Below are positions 50,468 through 59,389 of a stretch of 60,189 nucleotides of DNA, one piece after another; position 1 is the first letter of the stretch, and every line of letters begins with the position of its first letter. This DNA comes from Fulvimarina sp. (GTDB lineage Bacteria > Pseudomonadota > Alphaproteobacteria > Rhizobiales > Rhizobiaceae), in the NCBI GenBank assembly GCA_002700095.1, contig PACL01000057.1, forward strand, positions 58,559 to 118,747. Reading direction: 5' to 3'. Made by a program: the position numbers and the translations under genes. Under the pieces are notes generated by a model, which was not told where the DNA came from, did no database searches, and saw only the letters and a list, made by a program, of their open reading frames with translations.

Positions 50468-52711
50468 TCAAGCCGGCTGGAGAATCTCGCGCAGGCGGTC
50501 CGGCGTATAGGGCAGATCGCGGATCCGGATCCCGACGGCATCGCGGACCGCATTGGCGATGGCCGCGGCCGTCGGTCCCTGCGCGCATTCGCCGGTGCCG
50601 AGGAACTGTTCCCCCGGCCGGTCGATCGGTACGACGGTCACGCTGGCCGGAACGGCATCGAAGCGCAGGATCGGATAGTTCGACCAGTCGCGGCTCTCGA
50701 TCCGCTCCGGAGAATAGAGAACCTGCTCGTAGAGGGTCCAGCTCGCCGACTGGACGATGCCGCCCTCGATCTGGTTCCTCACCCCGTCCGGATTGACGAT
50801 CTGCCCGCTGTCGCTCGCGGCGACCGCGCGGTGGATCCGGATGAGGCCGGTCTCGGGCGTCACCTCCAGCTCGATGGCGACGGCGCAATAGGCGGCGAGA
50901 TTCTTGTAGCGGGCATAGGCGAAGCCGCGGCCGTGATTGGGCGAGGGCGCCTTCCATCCGTCCCAGCCGAAGCTCTCGGCAGCGGTCGAGACGACTTCCT
51001 TCGCGCGGGGATCGGGCAGCATCGCGAGGCGGAACGCCACGGGATCGCGGCCGGCGGCCTCGGCGAGTTCGTCGACGAAGCTCTCCAGCGAGAAGACGTT
51101 CATGAAGGCGCCGAGGCCCCGCAGGGCACTCACTCTGAGAGTCAGGTCGGTGACGAAGTGCTTCGTCACCCGGGCGCCTGGAATGTCATAGGGCGGGACG
51201 GAGTTGCGGTCGCCGCCGCCGGCCGGCTGCGGGATGTTCACGGGCGGCGACAGGCTGAACGGCGTGGCGACCAGGTTGCCGGCGATGAGGTTGCCGGCGC
51301 CGCCCGGCCGCGTCGAATGGGGGTAGGACCAGACGTCATAGGTCCAGTCGGCGATCTCGCCGCTCTCGTCGAGGCTGGCGCTCGCCTCGACCGTCATCGC
51401 CGAGCCATAAGGCTCCCAGGCATGCTCGTCCTCGCGCATCCACTGGACGCGCACCGGCCGGCCGGGCACTGCCCTGGCGATCAGCGCGGCATCGCCGGCT
51501 GCGTCGTCGGCGCCGTTGTGGCCGTAGCAGCCGGCCCCCGGCATGTGGATGACGCGCACGTCGTCTTCCTCCATGGAGAGGAGCTCCGCGATCGCCTTGC
51601 GATCGGGATAGACGCCCTGGGTGTGGCTCCAGACGGTCAGCCTGCCGTCTTCGAACAGGCCGACGGCGCAGGACGGGCCGATCGACGAATGCATCTGGAA
51701 CGGACGCGTATAGGTGGCCGAGATGCGGCGGGCGGCATTGCGGGTCCCGCCATCCGTCCGGTGAATGACGCCCACCTGCGCCTGCGACCGCTTGAGGACG
51801 TCGTAGATCTCGGAGCGCTCGGGAAGCGTCATCCCGCCGGCCCAACGGGTGGCCGCCTCGGCCGCGCGCTTGGCCTGCACCGCCTGATACTCGCCTTCGG
51901 CGACGACGGCGAGATAGTTGCCGTTTCGGACGACGATCAGGACGCCCGGCAGCGCCTCGACTGCCGCGGCGTCGAACGCCTCGAGGCGGGCGCCATAGAC
52001 CGGCGGGCGGACGACGCGGGCATGGACCATGCCGGGAAGCCGCAGGTCCTGAACATAGGCCGGGGCGCCGGTCAGCTTGGCGGCGAGATCGGTGCGCGGC
52101 AGCGATCGTCCGATGACGGTGTAGCGCTCTGGATCGGGCCGTCCGGCGAGCCCCTGATAGCGCACATGCAGCGTGTCGTCGGAGACCAGCTCGCCATAGG
52201 AGAACTCGCGCTCGCCGCCTTTCACGACGCCGTTCTCGACCGAGAGCGTGGAAGCCGCGACGCCCAGCTGCTCCGCTGCACGCTTGACGAGAATGGTTCG
52301 GACCTCCGCCGCGGCATTCAGCAGCGCCGCGCCGCTTTCCTCCATGGAGTGGCTTGCCGCCGTGTAACCCTCATTCGGCGTCTGGCCAGTGTCGGCGGTG
52401 CGCAGGTCGACACGGGACGCGTCAACCTGCAGCATCTCCGCGGCCACCTGCAGGAGGGCGGTGCGAATGCCCTGGCCGAGTTCGGCCTTGCCGGTGAAGA
52501 CCGTTACCGTATCGTCCGAACCGATCCTGATCCAGGAATCCAGAAGCGGCGCCTTAGCCAGGCTGCCGGGAAGCTCCGCGGTCTGGTCGACGACCCCCGC
52601 CTCTTCGCTCTGCGCAACGGCGTGCGAGGGCAGGGCGAAGCTCAGCGTGAGGCTGCCGGCCCCGGCGATGAAGTCGCGACGGGTGATGTCGAGGGGGGAG
52701 GAACTGGTCAT
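50468..52711 (-). CDS. Molybdopterin-binding subunit of a xanthine dehydrogenase-family oxidoreductase
   Basis: A 747-residue molybdenum hydroxylase large subunit, IorB-like. A Tat-type N-terminus is visible (DITRRDFIAGAGSLTLSFALP). Molybdopterin motifs follow: FTGKAELGQGIRTALLQVAAEML near 73-95, TGAPAYVQDLRLPGMVHARVV, RPFQMHSSIGPSCAVG, GLGAFMNVFSLESFVDELA, and the C-terminal active-site glutamate E708 in GEQFLGTGECAQGP. With the iron-sulfur subunit and cytochrome c it forms a periplasm-facing dehydrogenase that oxidises an aldehyde or hydroxylates an N-heterocycle (as in isoquinoline, nicotinate or aldehyde dehydrogenases). The substrate is unknown. It overlaps the small-subunit gene by 4 bases. 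Confidence 0.9.
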   Translation of the reverse strand: MTSSSPLDITRRDFIAGAGSLTLSFALPSHAVAQSEEAGVVDQTAELPGSLAKAPLLDSWIRIGSDDTVTVFTGKAELGQGIRTALLQVAAEMLQVDASRVDLRTADTGQTPNEGYTAASHSMEESGAALLNAAAEVRTILVKRAAEQLGVAASTLSVENGVVKGGEREFSYGELVSDDTLHVRYQGLAGRPDPERYTVIGRSLPRTDLAAKLTGAPAYVQDLRLPGMVHARVVRPPVYGARLEAFDAAAVEALPGVLIVVRNGNYLAVVAEGEYQAVQAKRAAEAATRWAGGMTLPERSEIYDVLKRSQAQVGVIHRTDGGTRNAARRISATYTRPFQMHSSIGPSCAVGLFEDGRLTVWSHTQGVYPDRKAIAELLSMEEDDVRVIHMPGAGCYGHNGADDAAGDAALIARAVPGRPVRVQWMREDEHAWEPYGSAMTVEASASLDESGEIADWTYDVWSYPHSTRPGGAGNLIAGNLVATPFSLSPPVNIPQPAGGGDRNSVPPYDIPGARVTKHFVTDLTLRVSALRGLGAFMNVFSLESFVDELAEAAGRDPVAFRLAMLPDPRAKEVVSTAAESFGWDGWKAPSPNHGRGFAYARYKNLAAYCAVAIELEVTPETGLIRIHRAVAASDSGQIVNPDGVRNQIEGGIVQSASWTLYEQVLYSPERIESRDWSNYPILRFDAVPASVTVVPIDRPGEQFLGTGECAQGPTAAAIANAVRDAVGIRIRDLPYTPDRLREILQPA

Positions 52712-53241
52712 GCCGGCGTCTCCTCGTCTTCGGCCGGCGCCTGGCCGGTCGCCCGCTCGCCGGCAAAGGCGAAGCCGTCCTCGCCGGACGGACGCCCCGC
52801 CGCGCGCCTTGCGGCGCGAAGGATCCGCATGTGCGTCCCGCAGCGGCAGAGGTTTGGCTGCAGCGCGGCGCGGATCTCCTCGTCGTTCGGATCGGGGGTT
52901 TCGTTGAGGAGGCCTGCGGTGCGCATGATCATGCCGGGAATGCAGTAGCCGCACTGGGCCGCCTGCTCCTCGATGAAGGCGGCCTGTACCGGTCCCGGAT
53001 CGTCGGCGCTGCCGAGCCCCTCGAGCGTCGTCACCGAGCGGCCTTCGAGCGCCGCGAGCGGCAACAGGCAGGAGATCGCCGCCCTGCCGTCGACGAGCAC
53101 CGTGCAGGCACCGCACTGGCCGAGCCCACAGCCGAACTTCGCGCCGTTGAGCTCGAGCTCGTTGCGCAGCACGTAGAGCAGCGGCGTCTCGGGATCGGTC
53201 TCGCTCGAGACGGTCTTACCGTTGACGGTCATGGTCACCAT
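52708..53241 (-). CDS. (2Fe-2S)-binding subunit of the molybdenum hydroxylase
   Basis: A 177-residue iron-sulfur subunit with two [2Fe-2S] clusters: the plant-type set C38, C43, C46, C58 (FGCGLGQCGACTVLVDG then SC) and the helical-domain set C97, C100, C132, C134 (QCGYCIPGM and LCRCGTHM). It moves electrons from the molybdenum site to the cytochrome c. The C-terminus is extended by about 30 acidic residues. The start could be the Met at 53241 or the MTVNG Met at 53232. It is followed by the large subunit with a 4-base overlap, and preceded by the cytochrome gene with a 34-base gap. Confidence 0.93.
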   Translation of the reverse strand: MVTMTVNGKTVSSETDPETPLLYVLRNELELNGAKFGCGLGQCGACTVLVDGRAAISCLLPLAALEGRSVTTLEGLGSADDPGPVQAAFIEEQAAQCGYCIPGMIMRTAGLLNETPDPNDEEIRAALQPNLCRCGTHMRILRAARRAAGRPSGEDGFAFAGERATGQAPAEDEETPA

Positions 53242-53275
53242 GGTCGGGTCTCTCTGTCTTGCATCCGCGTCGAAT

Positions 53276-54589
53276 TCAGTTCGCCGTCTTTCCGCCGCGC
53301 GCATCCGCGAGCGTATCCGCAAATTCTTCCCAGGCCGGCCTGCCGACCAGGTCTTCGCGCAGATAGGCGGCAATCGCGGCGATCTGCTCGTCTGTCAGGA
53401 GGCTTGCGAAGCCGGGCATGGGCCAGCCGGTCTCGCCCTCGGGCGGCTGGACGCCGTGGAGGATGAACTGCGCCAGATTGGTGCCCTCCGGGGCGAAGAG
53501 GGCGGTCGAGCTGGCAAGCGGCAGGCCCTGCGATGAACCGGCTGCGGTGCCGCTCGCCTCTTGCCCCGAGGGCGTATGACAGCGCAGGCAGGCGCTGCGA
53601 TAGAGCGTCTCGCCGAGGCGCCGCTTGGCACTGCGCTCCGCGCCGGTCTCGCCTGTTTCGATCTCCGCGGGTGCCGCGTCTGGCGAAGCTGTCTCGGACG
53701 GTCCCGTCTGCAGCGAGACGACATACTCCGCCATCGCAGCGACATCGTCGCGAGGCGCCCGGGCGAGCTTTCCGGCGACCTCGGCCATGGGGCCGGCTGC
53801 AACGCCGTGGGCGTCGGCGAAGCCGCCCGTCAGATAGGCGGTCATTTCCTCGGCCGTCCATGGCGCGGGCGCGTCGACCTCGCCGGCGAGCGGCGGATTG
53901 TACCAGCCGGCCGCGTGGGCGCCTTGGAGATAGTCGTCGTCGCTCTCGGCCATCAGGAGATTGCGCGGCGTGTGGCAGGCGCCGCAATGGCCGAGGCCCT
54001 CGACGAGATGGCGGCCGCGTGCCAGCCGATCGTCCGGGTCCGGCGTCGCGGGTTCGGGTCCTTCGAAGAAGAGCAGCTTCCAGCCCGCCTGCAGCGCCCG
54101 CACGTTGAGCGGGAACGGCAGCTCCGGATCCGGCACCTCGTTGCGCACCGGGCGGCGGGTCATCAGATAGGCGTAGATCGCCCGGGCGTCTTCGTCCGGG
54201 ACGATGCTGAAATGGGTGTAGGGATAGGCCGGAAAGAGGTGGCGGCCCTCGCGGTCGAGGCCCTCATGCATCGACCGCACGAAGGCCGCCTCGCTCCAGC
54301 GGCCGATGCCGGTCTCGGGGTCCGGCGTGATGTTCGATCCATAGATCGCGCCGACCGGCGTCTGGACCGCATAGCCGCCGGCAAAGGGCTCACCGCCCTC
54401 GCTCTGGTGACAAGTGAGACAGTTGCCGAGCGCCGCCAGCTCGGCGCCGCGGGCGACCAGGGCAGGATCGAAGCTCTCGGCTTGTGGCGGCTCGATGGCC
54501 TCCAGCTCTTCGGGGGACCATGCGTAGATCAGGAACACTGCAAGGGCGCCCAGGAGGGCGAAGGCGAGGGAGAGCGCGATAGTCTTCAT
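53276..54589 (-). CDS. Three-haem membrane-anchored cytochrome c
   Basis: A 437-residue c-type cytochrome with an uncleaved N-terminal anchor (SLAFALLGALAVFLIYAW) and three CxxCH haem motifs: C57/C60/H61 (CLTCH), C202/C205/H206 (CGACH) and C334/C337/H338 (CLRCH). The arrangement, with a RGAELAALGNCLTCH first domain and a GRHLVEGLGHCGACHTPRN second domain, matches the cytochrome subunits of quinohaem alcohol dehydrogenases and of two-subunit molybdenum hydroxylases (nicotinate dehydrogenase type). It lies directly upstream of those two genes, so it is their electron acceptor, and it stands in for the FAD subunit, which is absent. Confidence 0.92.
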   Translation of the reverse strand: MKTIALSLAFALLGALAVFLIYAWSPEELEAIEPPQAESFDPALVARGAELAALGNCLTCHQSEGGEPFAGGYAVQTPVGAIYGSNITPDPETGIGRWSEAAFVRSMHEGLDREGRHLFPAYPYTHFSIVPDEDARAIYAYLMTRRPVRNEVPDPELPFPLNVRALQAGWKLLFFEGPEPATPDPDDRLARGRHLVEGLGHCGACHTPRNLLMAESDDDYLQGAHAAGWYNPPLAGEVDAPAPWTAEEMTAYLTGGFADAHGVAAGPMAEVAGKLARAPRDDVAAMAEYVVSLQTGPSETASPDAAPAEIETGETGAERSAKRRLGETLYRSACLRCHTPSGQEASGTAAGSSQGLPLASSTALFAPEGTNLAQFILHGVQPPEGETGWPMPGFASLLTDEQIAAIAAYLREDLVGRPAWEEFADTLADARGGKTAN

Positions 54590-54786
54590 GAGGAATGCAA
54601 TGCTGCCGATCCGGACGGGTTTTCTTCAGGTTGAAGGCAGCGACATTGTTCGCCAGGCGCACAGGTAAAGGTCGCGGCGGCAAGTTTCAGTTCACGAAGA
54701 CGCCAGATCAGGCTTCCCCGGCAATGAGTTAGCAGCGAGGGCCGGGTGGAGGCGATGCCGGGTGGATGCGAGGCCGGCCCGTCGGT

Positions 54787-57700
54787 TCAGGCCGGCGCCT
54801 CGGCGGCGCCGGCCTCGTGGCGTTTTGGGTCGGACTGGAAGAGGTCGTAAAGGACCGGCGTCAGGAACAGTGTCAGGACGGAGGCGACGAGATAGCCGCC
54901 GATGATGACGAGGCCGATGGAGAACCGGCTCTCGGCGCCCGCCCCAGTGGACAGGACCAGAGGAACCGCTCCCAGAACCGTCGACAGGACCGTCATCAGG
55001 ATCGGCCGCAGCCTGACGACGGAAGCCTCGATCACCGCGTCCCGCACCGTCCGGTCGTTCCCGCGCAGCTGGTTGGCGAACTCGACGATCAGGATGCCGT
55101 TCTTGGCCATCAGCCCGATCAGCATCACCATCCCGACCTGGGAGTAGACGTTGATCGCTTCGCCGAAGACGAACAGCGTCACCAGCGCGCCGGCGACCGC
55201 CAGCGGCACCGAGAGGAGGATGACGACCGGCTGGATGAAGCTCTCGAACTGGGCGGCGAGCACCAGATAGACGATCAGAAGGGCTAGGCCGAAGGTCATC
55301 AGGAGGCCGCCTGAGGTCTCCTGGAACTGCTTGGCCTGCCCCGTCCATGACAGGCCCATCTGGGACGGCAGGGTCTCGACGATCTCCTCGGTAATGGCGA
55401 TGGCGGTGCCGAGGTCGGTGCCGTCGGCAAGGCCGGCGGAGATCTCGACGGAGGGCTGGCGATCGTAGCGGTTGAACGCCCGCACCGAGGCGCGGCGCTC
55501 GACCTCGACGAGGCCGTCCAGCGGCACGAGGTCTCCCGCCGTGGTGCGCACGTAGAGGCCGCGCAGGTCGGAGGCGTTGCGCCGGCGCTCTTCCGGCGCC
55601 TGCAGGATGACCGGATAGCGGCGGTCCCGGTCGATGTATTCCGTCACCTCGGCGGAGGCGAAGAAGGTGCGCACCGTGTCGGCGACCGTGCGGGCAGAGA
55701 TGCCGATCTCGCGGGCCCGCTCGCGGTCGACGGCGATGTCGAAGCCGGGCGTGTTCACCTCGTAGTCCCGGCGGATGTCGACGATCTCCGGGCGCTCGCG
55801 CAACCGTCGGACGAGTTCCCCGGAATACTCGGCCGCCAGTTCGAAGCTCGGCGCCGTCACCACCGCCTCGAAGGGCGTTCCTCCGCCACCCGCATCGAGG
55901 CCGGAGGGGGCGAAGGCCCGGACGCTGCCGAGTGTGATCTTCGCCAGCTCCGGCCGCAGCTCCGAGACGATCTCGCGCGGTGCGATGCTCCGCTCCGACC
56001 AGGGCGCCATGACCGCGACGACGAAGGCGCGGCCGCTTTCGCCATATTGCCCGACAATGGAGATGACGTCCTCGACGGCGCCGCTGTCGCGATAGGGCTG
56101 GATCAGCCCCTCGATGCGCTCCACGATCCCGTCGGTGAAGCCGAGGGCGGCGCCCGGTGGGCCGTCGACGCTGAAGAAGAAGACGCCGCGGTCTTCCTGG
56201 GGTGTCAGCTCCGAGGGCAGGGTCTGGTAGAGGCTGAAGGACATGCCGCTGAACAGGGCCGCGACCGCGAGGATGACGATCGGCCCGCGGAGCGCCAGCG
56301 TCAGGAGGCGGCGGTAGCCGGATGCCAGGCGGTCCGTGATCCAGCCGATGCCCCGCGCCAGGACGTTCCGTCCGCTGCCCGTCGTCAGCAGCTTCGAGGC
56401 GAGGACCGGACAGAGCGTCAGGGCGACGAAGGTCGAGACGGCGACGGCGATTGCCAGCGTGATGCCGAACTCGGTGAACAGCCGTCCGATCTCGCCCTCC
56501 AGGAAGGACAGCGGCAGGAACACCGCGATCAGCGTCGCCGAGGTCGAGACCACGGCGAAGAACACCTCCCGCGCGCCGAGCCGCGCCGCCTCCTTCGGCT
56601 CGTCGCCCTTCTCGACGCGCCGCTCGATGTTCTCCAGCACCACGATCGCGTCGTCGACGACGAGGCCGATGGCGAGGATAAGCGCGAACAGGGTGAGGAT
56701 GTTGATCGAGAAGCCGGCAAAGGCGATGCCCGCGCAGGCACCGAGAAGGGCGATGGGGATCGTCACCGCGGGAACGAGCGTCGCGCGGATCGAGGCGAGG
56801 AAGACGAAGATCACGGCGACGACGACCGCGACGGCGATGCCGAGGGTCTGCAGCACCTCGTAGATCGAATTGCGGATGAACTCGGCGTCGTCGCTGGTGA
56901 TCTGGATCGTCGTGCCGGGTGGCAGCTCGTCCTCGATGTCGGAGACGAAGCGCTCCACCGCCTGCGAGATCGCCAGGGTGTTGGCGCTCGACTGGCGCAG
57001 GACGCCGAGGCCGATGGCGGTCTGGCCATTCACCCGGAACAGGCTGTCGTCGGATTCGACGCCGAGTTCGACCTCGGCCAGCGTGCCGAGCCGGATCGGG
57101 AAGCCGTCGCGCTGGGCGACGATCAGCTGCTCGAACTCCTCGACCGAGGCAAGGCGCGTCTGCGTGCGCAGCAGGAAATTGCGCGAGCGGGTCTCGATCT
57201 GGCCGGCGGGCAGCTCGATGTTGTTTTCGCGCAGGGCCGCTGCGACGTCGTCGACCGTCACGCCTCGCGCGGCGAGGGCATCCGGATCGAGCCAGACGCG
57301 CATGGCGTACAGCCGTTCGCCGGAGAGCTGGGCCGCCGCGACGCCGGAGATGGTCTCCAGCCGGGCAGTCACGAAGCGCTCGGCGTAGTCCGTCAGTTCG
57401 CTGGCCGAGAGGGTGTCGCTCACCAGCGTCAGCCGGACGACGGGATTGCCCTCGGTGTCGTTCTTCTCCACCGACGGCTCGTCCGCGGGCTCGGGCAGCT
57501 CCGGGGCCACCGCCTGGACCGCCGCCCTGACGTCGGCCGTCGCCTGGTCGATGTCGCGGCTCGGCTCGAAGGTGATCACGGTCCGCGAGCCGCCGAGCTC
57601 GGCTTCTGTCGTGAAGGAATCGACGCCAGCGACGGTCGAGATGGCGCCTTCGATGACGGTGGCGACCTCGGCATCGACGACGCCCGGGCCGGCCCCGGTA

Positions 57701-57849
57701 TAGGCGACGCTGACGGTCACCTCCGCGGCGTCGACATCCGGCAGCTCGCGGATCGGTATTCGCGCGAGACCCGCGATGCCGAGGATGACGATCAGGATCG
57801 AGACGACCGAGGCGAGGACGGGACGGCGCAGGCTGAGCTCGGACAGCAT
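54787..57849 (-). CDS. RND efflux pump inner-membrane permease (HAE1 family)
   Basis: A 1020-residue RND transporter, AcrB/MexB-like, that pumps hydrophobic compounds out using proton motive force. It starts MLSELSLRRPVLASVVSILIV (first helix) and has the proton-relay pair in ILAIGLVVDDAIVVLENIERR near 395-405, two large periplasmic porter loops, and a C-terminal LMAKNGILIVEFANQLR with GLVIIGGYLVASVLTLFLTP near the end. The length is normal. It follows its adaptor with a one-base overlap (TGATG). No outer-membrane TolC-like gene is in the window. The C-terminus is short and basic-acidic (DPKRHEAGAAEAPA). Confidence 0.94.
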   Translation of the reverse strand: MLSELSLRRPVLASVVSILIVILGIAGLARIPIRELPDVDAAEVTVSVAYTGAGPGVVDAEVATVIEGAISTVAGVDSFTTEAELGGSRTVITFEPSRDIDQATADVRAAVQAVAPELPEPADEPSVEKNDTEGNPVVRLTLVSDTLSASELTDYAERFVTARLETISGVAAAQLSGERLYAMRVWLDPDALAARGVTVDDVAAALRENNIELPAGQIETRSRNFLLRTQTRLASVEEFEQLIVAQRDGFPIRLGTLAEVELGVESDDSLFRVNGQTAIGLGVLRQSSANTLAISQAVERFVSDIEDELPPGTTIQITSDDAEFIRNSIYEVLQTLGIAVAVVVAVIFVFLASIRATLVPAVTIPIALLGACAGIAFAGFSINILTLFALILAIGLVVDDAIVVLENIERRVEKGDEPKEAARLGAREVFFAVVSTSATLIAVFLPLSFLEGEIGRLFTEFGITLAIAVAVSTFVALTLCPVLASKLLTTGSGRNVLARGIGWITDRLASGYRRLLTLALRGPIVILAVAALFSGMSFSLYQTLPSELTPQEDRGVFFFSVDGPPGAALGFTDGIVERIEGLIQPYRDSGAVEDVISIVGQYGESGRAFVVAVMAPWSERSIAPREIVSELRPELAKITLGSVRAFAPSGLDAGGGGTPFEAVVTAPSFELAAEYSGELVRRLRERPEIVDIRRDYEVNTPGFDIAVDRERAREIGISARTVADTVRTFFASAEVTEYIDRDRRYPVILQAPEERRRNASDLRGLYVRTTAGDLVPLDGLVEVERRASVRAFNRYDRQPSVEISAGLADGTDLGTAIAITEEIVETLPSQMGLSWTGQAKQFQETSGGLLMTFGLALLIVYLVLAAQFESFIQPVVILLSVPLAVAGALVTLFVFGEAINVYSQVGMVMLIGLMAKNGILIVEFANQLRGNDRTVRDAVIEASVVRLRPILMTVLSTVLGAVPLVLSTGAGAESRFSIGLVIIGGYLVASVLTLFLTPVLYDLFQSDPKRHEAGAAEAPA

Positions 57850-58994
57850 CAGTCGAGCACCTCGGCGCGGTCCTGTTCCTCGGCGATCTCTACCGGCGAG
57901 CCATCCGACAGAGTGTTCCAGCCGGTGACGACCACCTGCGCCGCCTGGCCGAGGCCGTCCGCGATTTCGGCGCGGCCGTCGCGGCTTGCCCCCAGTTCGA
58001 TGTCGGTTCGCCGCGCCGTGCCGTCCTCGACCGTGTAGACATAGGTCGCCGATCCCTCGGAAATGACCGCGTCGTCGGGCACGGTCAAAGCCTCGTAGCT
58101 GTCGAAGACCAGTTCGGCGTTGACAAACATGCCGCCGGCGAGAGCCCTGTCCGCGTTGTCGACGAGGATCCGGACCTTGAAGCTGCGGGTCCCCGGATCG
58201 ATGCCGGGCGCGACGAAATCGACCTCTCCGGTAAACACCCGTTCCGGATAGGGTCGGGCCTCCAGCCGGACGGTCTGGCCGGTGCGGGTCCTGGCGAAGT
58301 AGCGCTCCGGCAGCGCGAACTCGGCCTCGACCGCGCTCAGGTCTTCGAGGGTCGAGACGATCGTCGAGGGCTCGATATATTCGCCGGGGTCGAGGTCGAA
58401 GGCACCGAGGACGCCGTCGAAGGGTGCGACGAGCCTGCGATCCTCGACATTGGCCTGCGCCAACTGCACCGCCGCCTCCGCCCGCCGGAAGGCCGCGCGG
58501 GCCGTCTCGATCGTGGCTTGCGAGGAGACCGCGCGATCCTGCAACTCCAGGAACCGCTGCAACTCCCTGCGGGCTTCCTCATAGGTCGCCCGGGCGTCGG
58601 CAAGTTCTGCGCGCACGGCGCGGCTGTCCAGCTCGAAGATCAGGTCGCCCTCGGCAACCCGTGCTCCCGAGGCCACGGGCGCGGTCTCGACGCGGCCGGC
58701 GGCGAGCGGCCGCAATTCGATGGCGCGGAGCGGCAGGATGGTGCCGACGGCGGAATATCGGTCCTCGAGCTCCCGGCTTTCAGGGCTTGCGACGGAAACG
58801 CGGGTGGCGCTCGGCTGCTGCGTCGAGGCGGCCTGCTCCCCGTTCGCGGTCAGGTAGTCCGCGCCCCAGACGCCGGCTGCCGCGCAGCACGCGACGACGA
58901 TGAACCCCACCAGCCATTTGATCGCACGAACCAACCATGTCTCCACTCGCTCTGCCACTCGCCCTAGAAGTGACCGCAAAGCGGAAGAGGTCAA
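57849..58994 (-). CDS. RND efflux periplasmic adaptor (HlyD/MFP family)
   Basis: A 381-residue membrane fusion protein. There is an N-terminal anchor helix (WLVGFIVVACCAAAGVWGADYL), a lipoyl-like hairpin (AGRVETAPVASGARVAEGDLIFELDSR near 97-123), a coiled-coil hairpin of about 60 residues (ATYEEARRELQRFLELQDRAVSSQATIETARAAF in parts), a second lipoyl half (DRRLVAPFDGVLGAFDLDPGEYI) and a beta-barrel domain (VRLEARPYPERVFTGEVDFVAPGIDP). It links the RND pump to an outer-membrane channel. No regulator gene adjoins; a 395-base region without a gene lies upstream. Confidence 0.92.
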   Translation of the reverse strand: MTSSALRSLLGRVAERVETWLVRAIKWLVGFIVVACCAAAGVWGADYLTANGEQAASTQQPSATRVSVASPESRELEDRYSAVGTILPLRAIELRPLAAGRVETAPVASGARVAEGDLIFELDSRAVRAELADARATYEEARRELQRFLELQDRAVSSQATIETARAAFRRAEAAVQLAQANVEDRRLVAPFDGVLGAFDLDPGEYIEPSTIVSTLEDLSAVEAEFALPERYFARTRTGQTVRLEARPYPERVFTGEVDFVAPGIDPGTRSFKVRILVDNADRALAGGMFVNAELVFDSYEALTVPDDAVISEGSATYVYTVEDGTARRTDIELGASRDGRAEIADGLGQAAQVVVTGWNTLSDGSPVEIAEEQDRAEVLD

Positions 58995-59389
58995 AGCCGA
59001 AGCCCATGAGATGACGCAGGGTTGAACGCGGCGTCAGCTGACACTCCGGGCTATCGCGGCATCAGAGGCGGTGTCGGGACGCGGTCGGACGGCGCGGCAG
59101 CCATGCCGGCAGTGCCGCGGCCGTGGCGTCGACGAGTGTGCCTCGCTTCGATCCTTAGCGACGGTCGCAGGAGCGACGCGGATCGGGACAAGCGGTCCGA
59201 CATCGTCTTGCCGTGTGGAGCGGAGCCGCGGCCGGGCGGATGGCGACCGGCACGGGCGATCTGGCGCATCTTCCGGGTCTTAGGCCGGCTTGGTCGCAAG
59301 GCCCGAACGTTGGCCCTGTCACCCCTCCGCTCGACCAAGCGGAGGGGGCGGACCCAGGCAAGGCGTGTGGAAACGGCGCCTGCGGGAGA
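58995..59389. other. 395-base intergenic region between RND operon and acdS
   Basis: Apart from the hairpin at 59322-59347 I see no gene here. Short frames on both strands lack ribosome sites and family likeness. It must hold the promoter of the adaptor-RND operon near 59000-59150, but no clear boxes stand out. Confidence 0.5.
59322..59347. terminator. Perfect 10-bp hairpin downstream of acdS
   Basis: CCCCTCCGCT, loop CGACCA, AGCGGAGGGG: a perfect 10-bp stem with a 6-base loop, 42 bases past the acdS stop on the minus strand. It lacks a T-run but is the best terminator candidate for acdS. Confidence 0.5.
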
